Assembly (NCBI GenBank): GCA_015233035.1
Contig: JADFYM010000007.1
Span: forward strand, 1-38,328
Source of the DNA: Magnetococcales bacterium
GTDB lineage: Bacteria; Pseudomonadota; Magnetococcia; Magnetococcales; Magnetaquicoccaceae
Length of the DNA stretch: 38,328 nt
Direction: 5' to 3'
Shown: positions 1 through 6,906 of the stretch, one piece after another
Position numbering within the stretch: the stretch's first letter is position 1
Layout: the number at the start of each line of letters is the position of its first letter
The notes under the pieces: generated by a model
The model's input: only the letters and a program-made list of their open reading frames with translations
Databases searched by the model: none
Told to the model about the DNA's origin: nothing
Position numbers and translations under genes: made by a program

Positions 1-10
1 TGCTCAATAA

Positions 11-55
11 TGAACTGTTTCATTTTACTCTCCAGGTGAGTTGAAAAACAGTTCA
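11..55. repeat. Perfect 10-bp inverted repeat near window start
   Basis: TGAACTGTTT at 11-20 and AAACAGTTCA at 46-55 are exact reverse complements separated by 25 nt. The surroundings (1-189) are AT-richer than the rest and contain no convincing gene. It could be a hairpin, an operator or the end of an element cut by the window edge; nothing decides between these. Confidence 0.4.
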
Positions 56-189
56 AATTGTATCATATTAATGTGCAAATTCAAATGGTTGACGATCATT
101 TCCCCGCAACGAAGTCACCGATTCAGGAGATAATATTGAAACACCACCAAGATGAATTGTGACTCTGGAAGAATTCCAGTAATATCATG

Positions 190-1053
190 CTAAATTGTCT
201 CCGGCCACGGCCAACGACACACCGAAAACGGCGTGGTCGCAGCCAGAGCGAGGGCGGCCCGGTAGCCCGCCGGGGCGGGCAAATCGTGGAGTTGACAACA
301 GTCCACATCGGCAGGCTGCCAGGGGGTGGCCAGCAACCGGGCCGGTTGGGCCGGATCGACACTGACGGTAAATTGGGTGAGCAGGCGGGCCAGGCTGGCA
401 CCATGCCGCTTGATATAGGCCTCCTTGCGGGTCCAACAGGCAAAAAAGGCCTCATTGACCTGCGCCGTCGGCAAAGCTGCGAGGGCGGCGGCCTCCGCGC
501 TGGCAAAAAATCGCCGCGCCAAGTGCAGCCGTTTGGCCGGAGGGGCCGGACGTATCTCTTCCAGATCGACGCCCAGGTCCGTCTCCCGACTGAGGGCATA
601 CCAGATCCACTGCCCGGCATGGGTCACATTAAAACAGAGCGATACACCCGGATGATCCAGGTGGGGTTTGCCATCTGGACCATAACGAAACCGAACAGAT
701 GCGGGCGGAAGATCCAGATAATGGCCCAGCAAGGCACGCAAGGTGCCCCGCACGGCCACAAAGGCCAGACGTTGCCTCTCCAGGGCAAAGGTCGGGAGGC
801 GGTGTTGCTCCTCGGACGACAGGAGGGCATACAGGCGATCCCCCTCGGCGGGAAGCGGCCAGCGCGTGCGGTGCCAAAGATGGATCTCGTTGTGCGCCAG
901 ATCCGTTGGCAGTGCGGCTTGGCAACCTGCCGTCCATGCATGGTTCCTTGTGACCAGGTCCTGTTTTGTGCGACAGTGTGCCGCGCTGCGGGCAGACGTT
1001 GATCCGCCGCCGGGCCCAACCTCCTCAGACACGGTATAATGGTTGACTATCAT
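190..1053 (-). CDS. 4'-phosphopantetheinyl transferase, Sfp/AcpT superfamily
   Basis: Transfers the phosphopantetheine arm of CoA to a serine of acyl or peptidyl carrier proteins, in the cytoplasm. The family signature is clear: GPDGKPHL, then FNVTHAG, then the Mg-binding LGVDLEEI, then FFACWTRKEAYIKRHG with the W-x-x-KEA helix. The total of about 287 residues is slightly long for Sfp-type enzymes because of a Gly/Ser-rich N-terminal stretch of about 40 residues before the recognisable domain (NEIHLWHR). The start is uncertain. The ATG at 1053 shares a palindromic CATG with the start of the divergent cysC gene and lacks a well-placed ribosome site; a later non-ATG start is possible, and the open frame extends up to 1098. 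No carrier-protein or synthase genes are nearby, so the substrate is unknown. Confidence 0.85.
   Translation of the reverse strand: MIVNHYTVSEEVGPGGGSTSARSAAHCRTKQDLVTRNHAWTAGCQAALPTDLAHNEIHLWHRTRWPLPAEGDRLYALLSSEEQHRLPTFALERQRLAFVAVRGTLRALLGHYLDLPPASVRFRYGPDGKPHLDHPGVSLCFNVTHAGQWIWYALSRETDLGVDLEEIRPAPPAKRLHLARRFFASAEAAALAALPTAQVNEAFFACWTRKEAYIKRHGASLARLLTQFTVSVDPAQPARLLATPWQPADVDCCQLHDLPAPAGYRAALALAATTPFSVCRWPWPETI
1035..1040 (+). promoter_or_regulatory. Possible -10 box for cysC
   Basis: A perfect TATAAT lies 11 bp before the cysC ATG at 1052. No -35 box sits at normal spacing (GGGCCC occupies the place), and transcription from it would give an almost leaderless message. It also lies within the opposite-strand PPTase frame if that gene starts at 1053. 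Weak call. Confidence 0.3.
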
Positions 1054-1717
1054 GGACAATATCTCTCGCCCTCCCTTCATCATCTGGCACGATGCCACTA
1101 TAACACGCGAACAACGCGAAAAGCAAAACCGTCACAAGGGCATCGTCTTATGGTTTACCGGTCTGTCCGGGTCAGGCAAATCGACGCTGGCCCATGCCCT
1201 GGAAGAACATTTGCACCAGCGCGAATGCCATACCTTTGTCCTGGATGGGGACAATCTGCGCCATGGTTTGTGCCGCGACCTGGGTTTTTCCGCCGAATCC
1301 CGCCGCGAAAATATTCGCCGGGCGGCCGAGGTGGCCAAACTGTTTGTCGAAGCGGGCATGATCGCCCTGACCGCCTTTATCTCCCCCTTTCAGGCCGACC
1401 GGCAGCAGGCCAGAAAGCTGATTGGCCCGGAAAGTTTTGTGGAAATCTATTGCCAGTGCCCCCTGGATGTGTGCGAACAACGCGACAGCAAAGGGTTGTA
1501 CCAGAAGGCCAGAGCGGGCCTGATTGCCGAATTTACCGGCATATCATCGCCTTATGAAGAGCCGGAGCAGGCGGATCTGGTGCTGAATACCGCCACCCAT
1601 TCCGTGGAAGCCTGTGTGGCCATCATGGCGGCCTACTTGCAGCCACGGTTGTCGGATGTGCTGGATTTGGCAACCGTCGCAACAAAAATTTCAACACCGC
1701 TTGACAGCCGGACCTGA
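1052..1717 (+). CDS. cysC: Adenylylsulfate (APS) kinase CysC
   Basis: Phosphorylates adenosine 5'-phosphosulfate at the 3' position with ATP to give PAPS, the donor for sulfotransfer or sulfate reduction. The 221-residue protein has the N-terminal WHDATITREQRE segment typical of the family, the P-loop GLSGSGKS, DGDNLRHGLC, the REN(I)RR region and FISPFQADR. Length and order fit a stand-alone CysC with no fused ATP sulfurylase. A TTG at 1043 extends the frame by three codons, but the ATG at 1052 matches the family start. There is no obvious Shine-Dalgarno sequence. The gene is divergent from the PPTase and followed by tRNA-Leu; no other sulfur genes are visible. Confidence 0.93.
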   Translation: MDNISRPPFIIWHDATITREQREKQNRHKGIVLWFTGLSGSGKSTLAHALEEHLHQRECHTFVLDGDNLRHGLCRDLGFSAESRRENIRRAAEVAKLFVEAGMIALTAFISPFQADRQQARKLIGPESFVEIYCQCPLDVCEQRDSKGLYQKARAGLIAEFTGISSPYEEPEQADLVLNTATHSVEACVAIMAAYLQPRLSDVLDLATVATKISTPLDSRT

Positions 1718-1744
1718 CCTTTGTATCCTGCAAATCGTCTTTGG

Positions 1745-1831
1745 GCCCAGGTGGCGGAACTGGTAGACGCGCTAGATTCAGGTTCTAGTATCTGCAAGGA
1801 TATGGGAGTTCGACTCTCCCCTTGGGCACCA
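1745..1831 (+). tRNA. tRNA-Leu, anticodon CAG
   Basis: The 87-nt cloverleaf can be folded by eye. Acceptor GCCCAGG pairs with CTTGGGC, the anticodon stem CTAGA/TCTAG encloses the loop TTCAGGT (anticodon CAG), and the long variable arm is typical of class II leucine tRNAs. The T-arm is GGGAG-TTCGACT-CTCCC, the discriminator base is A, and the CCA end is encoded at 1829-1831. Confidence 0.96.
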
Positions 1832-1899
1832 AACACCCTTCAGGACTTGACCCCATTCGGTTGAGTCCTTTTTTATTGCCCTCGACCGGACACAGCACC

Positions 1900-2538
1900 A
1901 TGTCACGCCTGATTGCCATCGGGGATATTCACGGCGAGTACGACAAGCTGCGAGGCTTGCTCGACCGTATCCAACCCACCCCCGATGATCAGTTGGTCTT
2001 TCTGGGCGATTATATCGACCGTGGCCCCAAAAGCTGCGAAGTGGTCCTCTGCTTGATGGATTTGCTGGCCGCCTGCCCCCGGACCATTCTGCTCCAGGGC
2101 AATCATGAGCAGTGCATGCTCGATCATCTGGTGGGATCCAAAGCGGCCAGGTGGCAGGATGACACCCGGGAAGGCTGGCCCGACGGCGGTGCGGAAACCC
2201 TGGCCAGCTATCGGCAAAACCAGATATCCCTCCGGGATCATCTCCCTTTTTTTACCCGCATGCCCCTCTCCTGGACCACAGAGACCTTTTTTTTCTGTCA
2301 TGCCGGCATCCACCCCCAACGCGCCCTGGACGCACAACGGCCCAGCGATTTATTGCATATCCGCCATCCCTTTCTGAGTTGGCCCCATCCGTTGCCCAAA
2401 ATAATCGTCCACGGCCACAGCTATACTCCAGACCCCTTCGCCCATCCCCACCGCATCGGTCTGGATACCGGGTCCAGGCTGGGCGGACCACTGACCGCCG
2501 TGATTCTGCCGGAAAAGAGCCTGCTGCAATTCACCTGA
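1900..2538 (+). CDS. PPP-family serine/threonine (bis-nucleotide) phosphatase
   Basis: Metallophosphoesterase of the PPP type, about 212 residues, like bacterial PrpA/ApaH-related phosphatases. Dinuclear-metal motifs appear in order: GDIHGEYDKL near the N-terminus, GDYIDRGPKS, GNHEQ and, towards the C-terminus, CHAGIHP and HGHSYTP. Size and motif spacing fit the protein phosphatase 1 group more than ApaH, but substrate cannot be told from sequence. The frame is open from 1822 inside the tRNA; the ATG at 1900 directly precedes the conserved fold and is chosen. The gene lies 68 bp after tRNA-Leu with no clear promoter of its own. Confidence 0.88.
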   Translation: MSRLIAIGDIHGEYDKLRGLLDRIQPTPDDQLVFLGDYIDRGPKSCEVVLCLMDLLAACPRTILLQGNHEQCMLDHLVGSKAARWQDDTREGWPDGGAETLASYRQNQISLRDHLPFFTRMPLSWTTETFFFCHAGIHPQRALDAQRPSDLLHIRHPFLSWPHPLPKIIVHGHSYTPDPFAHPHRIGLDTGSRLGGPLTAVILPEKSLLQFT

Positions 2539-2568
2539 ATGATCATCAAGATTGATTCACCCCCTTCT

Positions 2569-2646
2569 TTGACAAAAATTTAATAATTTTTGTCGCACAT
2601 TTGATTATCTTTCTGATTTTTAGTGGCGTAGAATGCAACCCATCAT
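2569..2646 (+). promoter_or_regulatory. Promoter/operator region related to the kdp upstream region
   Basis: AT-rich segment that aligns without gaps to 6387-6464 upstream of the kdp genes; by eye about 57 of 78 positions are identical. Shared parts are TTGACA at 2569, a T/A-rich core, TTTGATT at 2600 and TAGAAT at 2629 (TAGAGT in the kdp copy), all at identical spacing. This copy holds a perfect 9-bp inverted repeat, GACAAAAAT (2571-2579) and ATTTTTGTC (2586-2594). Inference: a shared regulator, KdpE being the obvious candidate because kdpDE lie nearby. Confidence 0.55.
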
Positions 2647-2769
2647 TCGTTCGGCCTGGATCGTCGTTTGGGCCATGCGCAGAACGTGATGTTGATCAAG
2701 CAAGCGCAGCGAATCGGTCTGGTTATCGTCGTGGCAGTCGGCCACGGCATTGAATCGGGGAGAAATCAA

Positions 2770-2874
2770 ATGAAAAAGTTGCTCAAGAAATATCTCAAAC
2801 GGGCCATGGCCATGGAGCATGCCTCCCGGAAGACAAGAAAGTTGCACGCCTGGCTGGAATCGACCGACGACTGA
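2770..2874 (+). CDS. Small basic protein, 34 residues, unknown
   Basis: Not recognised. The ORF begins MKKLLKKYLKRAMAMEH and ends in a short acidic tail (ESTDD); the body is strongly cationic with Lys/Arg-Leu periodicity that could form an amphipathic helix. A good ribosome site (GGGGAG, 7 nt before the ATG at 2770) supports translation. The same frame is open from an ATG at 2668, which would give 68 residues, but no ribosome site was seen there. It lies downstream of the region that resembles the kdp upstream segment, with a leader of about 120 bp. Could be a small regulatory or membrane-associated peptide, or not a gene. Confidence 0.4.
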   Translation: MKKLLKKYLKRAMAMEHASRKTRKLHAWLESTDD

Positions 2875-2928
2875 AGGTGGGCGATCTGGTGAACCAATCA
2901 AGCTGATTGGAATGGCAGGTGAGCTTCG

Positions 2929-2985
2929 CCCCTGCCCACCGGGGGAGATAATCTCCCCCGGCCCCCCATTGAATAACAACAGCCC
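2929..2985 (+). repeat. Partial GC-rich palindromic repeat (class 1)
   Basis: Contains the class-1 hairpin GGGGGAGATAATCTCCCCC followed by a C-rich run and AATAACAAC. Only one end of the approximately 300-bp element is present, just upstream of a complete copy. Confidence 0.7.
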
Positions 2986-2999
2986 CACCCAATCAGCCC

Positions 3000-3329
3000 G
3001 GTTGAACCCATCCCGTTACACACATCGCAAAAAGTTATTATTATTCATGTGGATCCGGGGGAGATTATCTCCCCCAGTGGGGTCCAGGGGCAACGCCCCT
3101 GGTGGGGTCCGGGGCGGAGCCCCGGAAAAACAAGCCCCTGGAGTTGGAACCACCAACCTGTTGCTACTGTGCTGTTTTTTAATTCGCAGCCCCTTGATAC
3201 CCCTGGCGGGGCTCCGCCCCGAACCCCGCCAGGGGCTTTGCCCCTGGACCCCACCAGGGGGATAATCCCCCTGGACCCCTGCAAATATCAACGACTTGTT
3301 GAGATGTGTGTAATGGCATGGGTTGAACC
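3000..3329 (+). repeat. Full-length class-1 multi-hairpin repeat
   Basis: About 330 bp with imperfect terminal inverted repeats. The left end reads GGTTGAACCCAT then TTACACACATC; the right end read inwards on the minus strand gives GGTTCAACCCAT then TTACACACATC. Inside are several GC-rich hairpins (AGATTATCT core, CCAGGGGCAACGCCCCTGG, CCGGGGCGGAGCCCCGG) and a less structured centre. It fills the space between the small plus-strand ORF and the minus-strand RCK gene. Related full copies lie at 25771-26048, 28886-29490 (interrupted) and 36011-36283. Confidence 0.85.
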
Positions 3330-3346
3330 ACTACACCTGTCCTGTT

Positions 3347-3853
3347 TCAGAACACATCATGCGCGAAAGCATTCAAACTCCAGTCGCGCCCAGCCTGTGC
3401 TGCGTGCAACAACGTGCCCAACGGTGCCTGCTGGACGACCGTCTGGTCGGGATGGATCAATTGCTGGGCAATGCGCAACGCCATATCACGAGACGGCAAC
3501 AATACTTCCGTCGCTCCGACGGTCTGAATTGCCTTGGCCTGCTGCTCGTTGTCCGCCCGCACCAGAATGCGGGGCACGCCGTGCTGACGCAAGGCAATGG
3601 TAATCAGCACAGTGGCCTCAAAATGGTTGCGCAAGGCCACAATGGCCGTGCCCACCGCAAAGGCCCCCACCACCTCCATGCGGTCAGCATGGGTGGCGTC
3701 ACAACAGACCGCTTTTGACACCACACCCTGGATGACATTGACCGGTTCCTTTGCCCGATCCACAGCCAGCACATAAGCCCCACTCGCAGACAAGGTCTTG
3801 GCCACATAACTGCCGAAGACACCCAAACCCACTACCAGAAATGTACCGGACAT
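3347..3853 (-). CDS. RCK_N (TrkA/KtrA-type) NAD-binding protein, short form
   Basis: Regulatory nucleotide-binding protein of the kind that gates potassium channels and transporters at the inner face of the membrane. The 168 residues begin TFLVVGLGVFGSYVAKTL, a GxGxxG Rossmann motif, with the acidic end of strand 2 at VLAVDR and later ILVRADNEQQAKAIQTVGA, as in KtrA/TrkA. The usual RCK_C (TrkA_C) domain is absent: the protein stops about 50 residues short of a standard KtrA of about 220. Start ATG at 3853 is preceded by AGGA at a suitable distance; the frame is open to 3904. It follows kup by 47 bp on the same strand, so the two are probably co-transcribed. No KtrB/TrkH membrane partner is visible, so Kup or a distant TrkH may be the target. 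Confidence 0.8.
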   Translation of the reverse strand: MSGTFLVVGLGVFGSYVAKTLSASGAYVLAVDRAKEPVNVIQGVVSKAVCCDATHADRMEVVGAFAVGTAIVALRNHFEATVLITIALRQHGVPRILVRADNEQQAKAIQTVGATEVLLPSRDMALRIAQQLIHPDQTVVQQAPLGTLLHAAQAGRDWSLNAFAHDVF

Positions 3854-3900
3854 CGTGCGATCCTCGTTTTGTTCAAGGTTGATAGGCTCTGTCGCGTTCC

Positions 3901-5811
3901 TCATTCCAGGCTGCCCAGGACAATACGGGTGCCCAGGTTGACCGACTGCATGGGTGGCAGGTTAAAGTAGGAGGAACGTTCGTCACTGCGATACATGCTG
4001 AGAAAAAGTTTCAACCGCCAATTGGCCATCCCTGGATTGCGGCCCAGCACAAAATCGGCCTTGCCCAGGAAGAAATGGGTATTTTCATCGATCAGCAACG
4101 CCCCCCCCGCCAACGCCAGTCGGCAAGCCGCGAGTGCCTGCGGCACATCGGTGTCTTCCATATAGCCATAACGGATCACAATGCGATAACAGCCATTGAA
4201 CAAAACGTCCACCTGAACCCGTTCCGCCTCGCCCAGGTGCGGCACATCCACGGTTTGGACGTTCAGCAGGATGATCCGTTCATACATAACCTTGGTATGC
4301 TTCACCATTTCCATCATGGCGGGAGGAGCCATGTCGATAGTGCGGGCCATGAAAACGGCGGTGCCCGGCACCCGATGGCCGGGTACCATGTCCAGCCCCC
4401 GCAAAAAGGTGTCCAGTGGGATGTGCTCCTTCTGCACGGCATGGTTGACCAGATCCCGGCCCTTGCGCCAGGTGGACATCAGGAGAAAAATGACTGCCCC
4501 CATGCCGATGGGAAACCAGCCACCGTCCATAAATTTGAGGGCATTGGCCCCGAAAAAGGCCATATCCACCGTCAAGAAAATCAGCAAAAGCGGCAGGGCC
4601 ACCAACAGACTCCAGGAAAACATACGGCGCAACACAATGCCAAAGGCCAGGACGGTCACCGCGACCATGGTTCCGGTCACGGCAATCCCATAGGCCGCCG
4701 CCAGATTGTCCGAACTCTTGAAACCCAGCACCAGGGCGACCACCGCGATCAACAACAACCAGTTGGTGACCGGCACATAGATCTGGCCGAATTCCGAGGG
4801 CGAGGTGTGGACCACCCGAAAACGGGGCAGATAGCCCAACTGGATGGCCTGCCGGGTGGCGGAAAAGGCCCCGGAAATCATCGCCTGCGAGGCAATGATG
4901 GTCGCCGAGGTGGCCAACACCACCATGGGCAGCACCCCCCAGTCGGGCACACACAGGTAGAAAGGATTTTTCACCATCTCCGGGTCTCCCAGGATCAGGG
5001 CACCCTGGCCCAGATAGTTCAAGATCAAGGCAGGAAAGACAAAGGCTCCCCAGGACCAGTTGATGGCCGATTTGCCGAAATGGCCCATGTCCGCATAGAG
5101 GGCCTCGGCCCCGGTCACCGCCAGAAAGACCGACCCCAGCACCATGAAGGTGTTCTCTCCGGCACTGCCAAACAAAAACCGGAACCCGTACAGGGGGTTC
5201 AAGGCCGCCAAAATTTCGGGATGCCGGAAGATCTCTTTCAACCCCACCAGGGCGATGGCCACAAACCAGGCCGCACAAACGGGACCGAAAAAACGCCCCA
5301 GCTTGGCCGTCCCCTTGCTCTGGAACATAAACAGCAAAACGATCACCATAAGAGTAATGGGAATAATGTAGGGCTGGAAGGCAGGGGTCACCACCTCCAA
5401 CCCTTCCACCGCCGACAACACCGAGATGGCCGGGGTGATCGCCCCATCCCCAAAAAAGAGCGATACCCCGATCATGCCCGCAATCATGATGGCACGCCGA
5501 AGCCGGACATTGCCTTGACAAAACCGTTTGGCCAGCGTCACCAGCACCAGATTGCCCCCTTCGCCATGATCATCGGCCCGCATGATAAAAAACTGATATT
5601 TCACGGTCAGCACAATCATCAGGGTCCAAAGAATGAGCGAAATGACACCCAACACATTGTCATGGGTGGGGGTGGCCGCATGTGCCCCGCCCAGAGCCTC
5701 TTTGACGGCATAGAGCGGACTGGTGCCAATGTCACCAAATACCACGCCAATGGCACCAATCATTAAAACAATAAGACGATTTTTGTGTACCGCTTCTGTT
5801 GGTTCGTTCAT
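3901..5811 (-). CDS. kup: Kup low-affinity potassium transporter
   Basis: Potassium:proton symporter of the KUP/HAK family in the inner membrane. The 636-residue product has the family start GVVFGDIGTSPLYAVKEAL, followed by FIMRADDHGEGG, FFGDGAITPAISVLSAVEG, DMGHFG and about twelve hydrophobic helices, then a C-terminal hydrophilic domain of about 170 residues. Length is close to E. coli Kup (622). The ATG at 5811 is chosen because GGAGG lies just upstream; the frame is open to 5880. The next gene on the strand is an RCK_N protein, suggesting regulated uptake. It is divergent from the kdp operon, with 676 bp between, so constitutive and high-affinity potassium systems lie together. Confidence 0.95.
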   Translation of the reverse strand: MNEPTEAVHKNRLIVLMIGAIGVVFGDIGTSPLYAVKEALGGAHAATPTHDNVLGVISLILWTLMIVLTVKYQFFIMRADDHGEGGNLVLVTLAKRFCQGNVRLRRAIMIAGMIGVSLFFGDGAITPAISVLSAVEGLEVVTPAFQPYIIPITLMVIVLLFMFQSKGTAKLGRFFGPVCAAWFVAIALVGLKEIFRHPEILAALNPLYGFRFLFGSAGENTFMVLGSVFLAVTGAEALYADMGHFGKSAINWSWGAFVFPALILNYLGQGALILGDPEMVKNPFYLCVPDWGVLPMVVLATSATIIASQAMISGAFSATRQAIQLGYLPRFRVVHTSPSEFGQIYVPVTNWLLLIAVVALVLGFKSSDNLAAAYGIAVTGTMVAVTVLAFGIVLRRMFSWSLLVALPLLLIFLTVDMAFFGANALKFMDGGWFPIGMGAVIFLLMSTWRKGRDLVNHAVQKEHIPLDTFLRGLDMVPGHRVPGTAVFMARTIDMAPPAMMEMVKHTKVMYERIILLNVQTVDVPHLGEAERVQVDVLFNGCYRIVIRYGYMEDTDVPQALAACRLALAGGALLIDENTHFFLGKADFVLGRNPGMANWRLKLFLSMYRSDERSSYFNLPPMQSVNLGTRIVLGSLE

Positions 5812-6386
5812 GAAACCTCCGGCCAGAGTTACGTTAAATTGATAAATTCCCCGTCGAGTATAGGGAGACAACGATTTCACCTTATAAATGGAATTTGATA
5901 GCAGAACAACTTAAAAATAAAATTAATTATATGGTAAAAACATCAAAATTTTATAGAAACCGGTTCAAGAAGAATAAAAACAGCAAAAACTTTTGCGGTA
6001 AAAAGACAAAGATTCGGCCAGTGCTGGGGAGGCGGAGAACCGCCTCCCCAGACCCCTCCACCTTTTTTTTCGATCATTATCAATGGGGCAGGCGGGGGAT
6101 TATCCCCTCTGGCGGGGTCCAGGGGCGACGCCCCCGACAACGACAGCGACGATTCAAAACAACCCGGTTGCCCCCCATCCCAGTCACCCTGTGGCAATCC
6201 ATGGCGCAAAAACACAAAAATATTGAAAACAATGCAATAATGGAATACAGTACAGCCTCCAATGTGTTGCGGTGGTGGAAAGAGCGTGCACCTGCGCTGA
6301 AAGCCACCAACAGCCAAACCGATCAGGACGCATCAAAAGCAAGCCGGAAATCTCAAAATTTTATCAAGACACCGTCACATTCTTAA
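5812..6386. other. Intergenic region between kup and kdp with partial repeat
   Basis: No supported gene. The first 190 bp are very AT-rich and probably hold the kup promoter. At about 6020-6140 there is a GC-rich hairpin (GGGGAGGCGG and CCGCCTCCCC around GAGAA) and a truncated class-1 piece (CGGGGGATTATCCCC, CCAGGGGCGACGCCCCC). The rest shows nothing recognisable. Confidence 0.6.
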
Positions 6387-6464
6387 TTGACAAAAATTTA
6401 ATATTTTTAATCAAACATTTGATTACCGCTTTCCTCTTTTTTTGTGTAGAGTACGGCCCATTAT
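6387..6464 (+). promoter_or_regulatory. Probable kdp promoter and operator
   Basis: Lies just upstream of the first kdp ORF. It has TTGACA at 6387, the arms AAAAAT and ATTTTT around TTAAT, a perfect 7-bp inverted repeat AATCAAA (6409-6415) and TTTGATT (6418-6424), a T-run and TAGAGT at 6447. T-rich sites upstream of kdp are known targets of KdpE in enterobacteria. The near-copy at 2569-2646 keeps the same spacing. Confidence 0.6.
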
Positions 6465-6487
6465 CAATTTCACCTGAAGGAGCTGTC

Positions 6488-6577
6488 ATGGACGTTGTCT
6501 ATCTTGCCTTGGCCGTCGGCTTTTTTGCCCTATCGGCCGCCCTGGTTTCCCTGTTCGAGCGATTACGGAGACGATAA
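6488..6577 (+). CDS. Tiny membrane protein heading the kdp operon
   Basis: 29 residues, starting MDVVYLALAVGFFALSAAL and ending FERLRRR: one hydrophobic helix with a positive C-terminal tail. The ATG at 6488 is preceded by AAGGAG at good spacing. The stop abuts the ATG of the KdpF-like ORF (TAA at 6575-6577, ATG at 6578), so the two are translationally adjacent. Similar very short ORFs precede kdpF in various proteobacteria; their function is not defined. Interpreted as a possible accessory peptide of the Kdp complex. Confidence 0.7.
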   Translation: MDVVYLALAVGFFALSAALVSLFERLRRR

Positions 6578-6670
6578 ATGAGCCCACTGTATTTGATTGG
6601 CCTGGTGGTGACGGTTGCCGTGTTCGTTTACCTGGTCATCGTCTTGTTTTTACCGGAGAAATTTTCATGA
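6578..6670 (+). CDS. kdpF: KdpF-like small subunit of the Kdp potassium ATPase
   Basis: 30 residues beginning MSPLYLIGLVVTVAVFVYLV, a single membrane helix ending in LPEKFS. Size, position directly in front of the kdpABC genes and hydrophobic profile fit KdpF, which stabilises the KdpFABC complex in the inner membrane. It starts immediately after the preceding stop, and its own TGA overlaps the next ATG (ATGA, 6667-6670). Its first 24 residues resemble the N-terminus of the EAL protein at 18239. Confidence 0.78.
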   Translation: MSPLYLIGLVVTVAVFVYLVIVLFLPEKFS

Positions 6671-6906
6671 ACATCGATATTCACTCCAGCACGGGTATCG
6701 CCCTGGCCTCTCTGTTGGCCCTCTCCTGGCCCGCCGCCTACCTGATGAGTCGTATACATACGGGCCAAGGGAATCAGTGGGTTGACGTCCACCGCCCTGC
6801 CATGCGCAGCGATTGTTCTGGTGCGTCGTCGGCGCACCCGGTCAATGCCTTTCGCATGGGCATCAACCCAGACTATCCACCCTTTTCCGGGAAAATGGTG
6901 CCATGA
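6667..6906 (+). CDS. Coupled 79-residue membrane ORF between kdpF and kdpA, unknown
   Basis: Not a recognised family. One predicted helix near residues 9-28 (GIALASLLALSWPAAYLMS) is followed by a polar tail of about 50 residues. The case for a real gene is the arrangement: its ATG overlaps the kdpF stop (ATGA at 6667-6670) and its TGA overlaps the kdpA start (ATGA at 6903-6906), so it is coupled on both sides. It could be an extra Kdp subunit, or only a translational bridge to kdpA. The C-terminal half has no evident fold. Confidence 0.5.
   Translation: MNIDIHSSTGIALASLLALSWPAAYLMSRIHTGQGNQWVDVHRPAMRSDCSGASSAHPVNAFRMGINPDYPPFSGKMVP

Noticed and set aside
3016-3291. Small ORFs within class-1 repeats
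   Set aside because: They only translate the GC-rich hairpins and recur in every copy in any frame; no ribosome sites.
4075-5766. 563-codon plus-strand ORF opposite kup
   Set aside because: Low-complexity His/Gln/Gly-rich antisense reading of a well-recognised transporter gene.
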